From: a bacterium
GTDB lineage: Bacteria > Auribacterota > UBA6266
Reading direction: 5' to 3'
NCBI GenBank assembly: GCA_023228325.1
Contig: JALOBK010000005.1
Span: 1-16,460 of the forward strand
Length of the DNA: 16,460 nt
This document shows positions 16,201 to 16,460 of this stretch, one piece after another; position 1 is the first letter of the stretch; each line of letters starts with the position of its first letter. The translations under genes and the position numbers were made by a program. The notes under the pieces were generated by a model. That model was not told the DNA's origin. It worked only from the letters and a program-made list of their open reading frames with translations, and did no database searches.

Positions 16201-16460
16201 ATATTGATATTGATAAGCATATAGAAGATAGACATGTTCTTGTTGAATTTGTTCCAGAAAATATAGTTCCATTGCTTGGTGAGATGGAAGATTTTGGAGA
16301 TTTGGATATCACCACTGAAAAAACAATAACATTGAAATCCAATAAGGGAATAATTTATTCTGTTGAATTATTCTGTAATCACAAGAGTATAAATCCGACA
16401 ATGACAAAATTGGTTGATAAATTTGGTGACCCAAAAAGGGTAGGACAATATACTATTCGT
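13224..16460 (+). CDS. RNA polymerase beta subunit with extra N-terminal domain (3' partial)
   Basis: The frame is open from ATG 13224 (ribosome-binding site AGGGGTG at 13210-13216, 18 bases after the beta' stop) to the right edge: 1079 codons with no stop. Conserved beta motifs are clear. KVPAIIENNYIYVNGMKKVL (from residue 456) matches bacterial '[21 protein letters not shown]'. NPLEQISSITRV (from 723), RGVHPTYFGNIDPIDTP (about 752-768, with HPTxxG), NEPTRCIMASNQMKQSLP, and LALGRNLLCAFMQWKGSNFEDG (around Glu956) also match. In bacteria the IINGTERVI segment lies near residue 130-150; here it is near 460, so the protein carries roughly 300 extra N-terminal residues: a folded-looking part (1-226), a low-complexity Glu/Lys/Thr linker (about 227-282) and a charged stretch. 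The first residues, MSNDLLLEA, contain an [LI]-x-E site like the phage protease target. The missing 3' part should hold the active-site KxGDK and HGNKG motifs and the C-terminal clamp. Confidence 0.93.
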   Translation, partial: MSNDLLLEAKKPNQFMLFSTTDKKVYITPRDKIAIIYISENNKSFLDVFPKINIPVMFVRNLLLPRFVYKFIRMFPKGSDLQNIRAAYKLFPFMTKEKILGLNRPFYFDFNPWMEILQNKYPDLRQKVPFMMLSNILNDFAKEFKNQGYKVTIFYHFNNKLPFDKNIFKRRIYPLLKQIQMGSNYFDDMFLLNEEYDTVTYRMIYRKGDKRFNLGKLMAYLRNMKFEEEIAAEKPAEEVNKELPDQKETEMTPTTSEIEVKAETSKTDGNVNKSNENFRKDDKLDISTAKEVIRSNITSGKTKEEFKHIETDEELAAEVLKHVFNTDDSTNKKAISKHGAKKVIEKTKEFILPSMDIKNRSKHPLVKNMDIKKIHNNQLLNNVMVKRINEVTQLQDEYITEILNSYKDNDIPVKLMDIKKEVITSAPTEVFKSVFVQYTAKLKLANGQLQIVKFKVPAIIENNYIYVNGMKKVLINQLVANPIYFPKPHTVYIHSIYAPIRIEFKTFKEPYFSMFCSGMKMPFILGFLAAFGEEGLYKVFGIQITRDNVENSLVKLKTKDTTINIIFNKPEWEVLKNDFKRLKDYTSKFSDGKYLWNNVISALTGNKNAKYNIQTVHANIIDKQTKEILLSNNEPTNIIDIYKYVIPKLIEGYFQARNDISKMRVRSTEIIPMAIKNVFDLAYSRYNGETKLRNKSVKLEIDQNKIMTDILTSSLTQTAEYVNPLEQISSITRVTYRGVGGIDANAELLEMRGVHPTYFGNIDPIDTPQSDAIGMVQQLTNSANYRTKYGHLVIKKIDDNLKTGMLSPTTSLIPFIENNEPTRCIMASNQMKQSLPIINNEVPAVQTGYESLIANYSSGEFIVTAQDDGKIVEINENSIKVQYKNGETEEIEIGRVVLRSGQSFHSVSELKSDVALGDKVKSGQVIVSNHLFKNGQLALGRNLLCAFMQWKGSNFEDGVVIRKGLYSEKALTSRHSMVFEIFLSQKDELVNFDIDIDKHIEDRHVLVEFVPENIVPLLGEMEDFGDLDITTEKTITLKSNKGIIYSVELFCNHKSINPTMTKLVDKFGDPKRVGQYTIR
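13902..14070 (+). other. Low-complexity linker coding region in the beta subunit
   Basis: Residues about 227-282 of beta (EEEIAAEKPAEEVNKELPDQ and onwards) are rich in Glu, Lys, Thr, Ser and Asn, with almost no aromatic residues and no predicted hydrophobic core. This marks a flexible joint between the unrecognised N-terminal domain and the polymerase body. Confidence 0.7.

Overview
This window is 16.5 kb of a large tailed-phage genome (jumbo, T4-like myovirus type) or a prophage-like fragment of one. It is strongly AT-rich, every convincing gene is on the + strand, and genes are tightly packed with short gaps or small overlaps. Most starts carry a purine-rich Shine-Dalgarno (AGGAGG, GGGAGG or GGGG type). 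This argues for a host that uses Shine-Dalgarno initiation; the host itself cannot be named from the sequence.

Region 1 (1-5702) is a head-morphogenesis operon in T4 gene order. It runs: portal (gp20-like, 5' end outside the window), a small highly charged protein in the gp67/gp68 position, prohead protease (gp21-like), a protein with hydrophobic segments, two small helical proteins where the scaffold would be expected, and the major capsid protein (gp23-like). A strong intrinsic terminator follows (5756-5791).

Region 2 (5703-5870) is the only sizeable non-coding stretch. It holds the terminator and presumably the promoter of the next operon.

Region 3 (5871-16460) is a transcription operon: an unrecognised 471-aa protein, an unrecognised 109-aa protein, then multisubunit RNA polymerase beta' and beta (beta runs off the window). 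Beta' is encoded by a fractured gene. The N-terminal ORF (7655-9187) stops just after the catalytic NADFDGD motif plus an apparent intein N-half. The C-terminal ORF (11136-13205) starts with an apparent intein C-half and resumes the polymerase exactly at the next residue (TMAVYALLT). Between the halves lies a free-standing Vsr/EDxHD-type homing endonuclease (9202-11145) with zinc fingers, eight 23-residue repeats and a GNAT-like C-terminus. Trans-splicing of 380 + 637 residues would give a 1017-aa beta'.

The beta subunit has an unusual extra N-terminal domain of about 225 residues, joined by a low-complexity linker to the conserved polymerase body. Its first residues resemble a T4-type capsid-targeting/processing site. 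With the head genes next door, this raises the possibility that the polymerase is packaged in the virion. The most notable points are the split-intein/endonuclease fracture of beta' at its active site, the atypical intein end residues (Ser first, Gln-Asp last), and the beta N-terminal extension.
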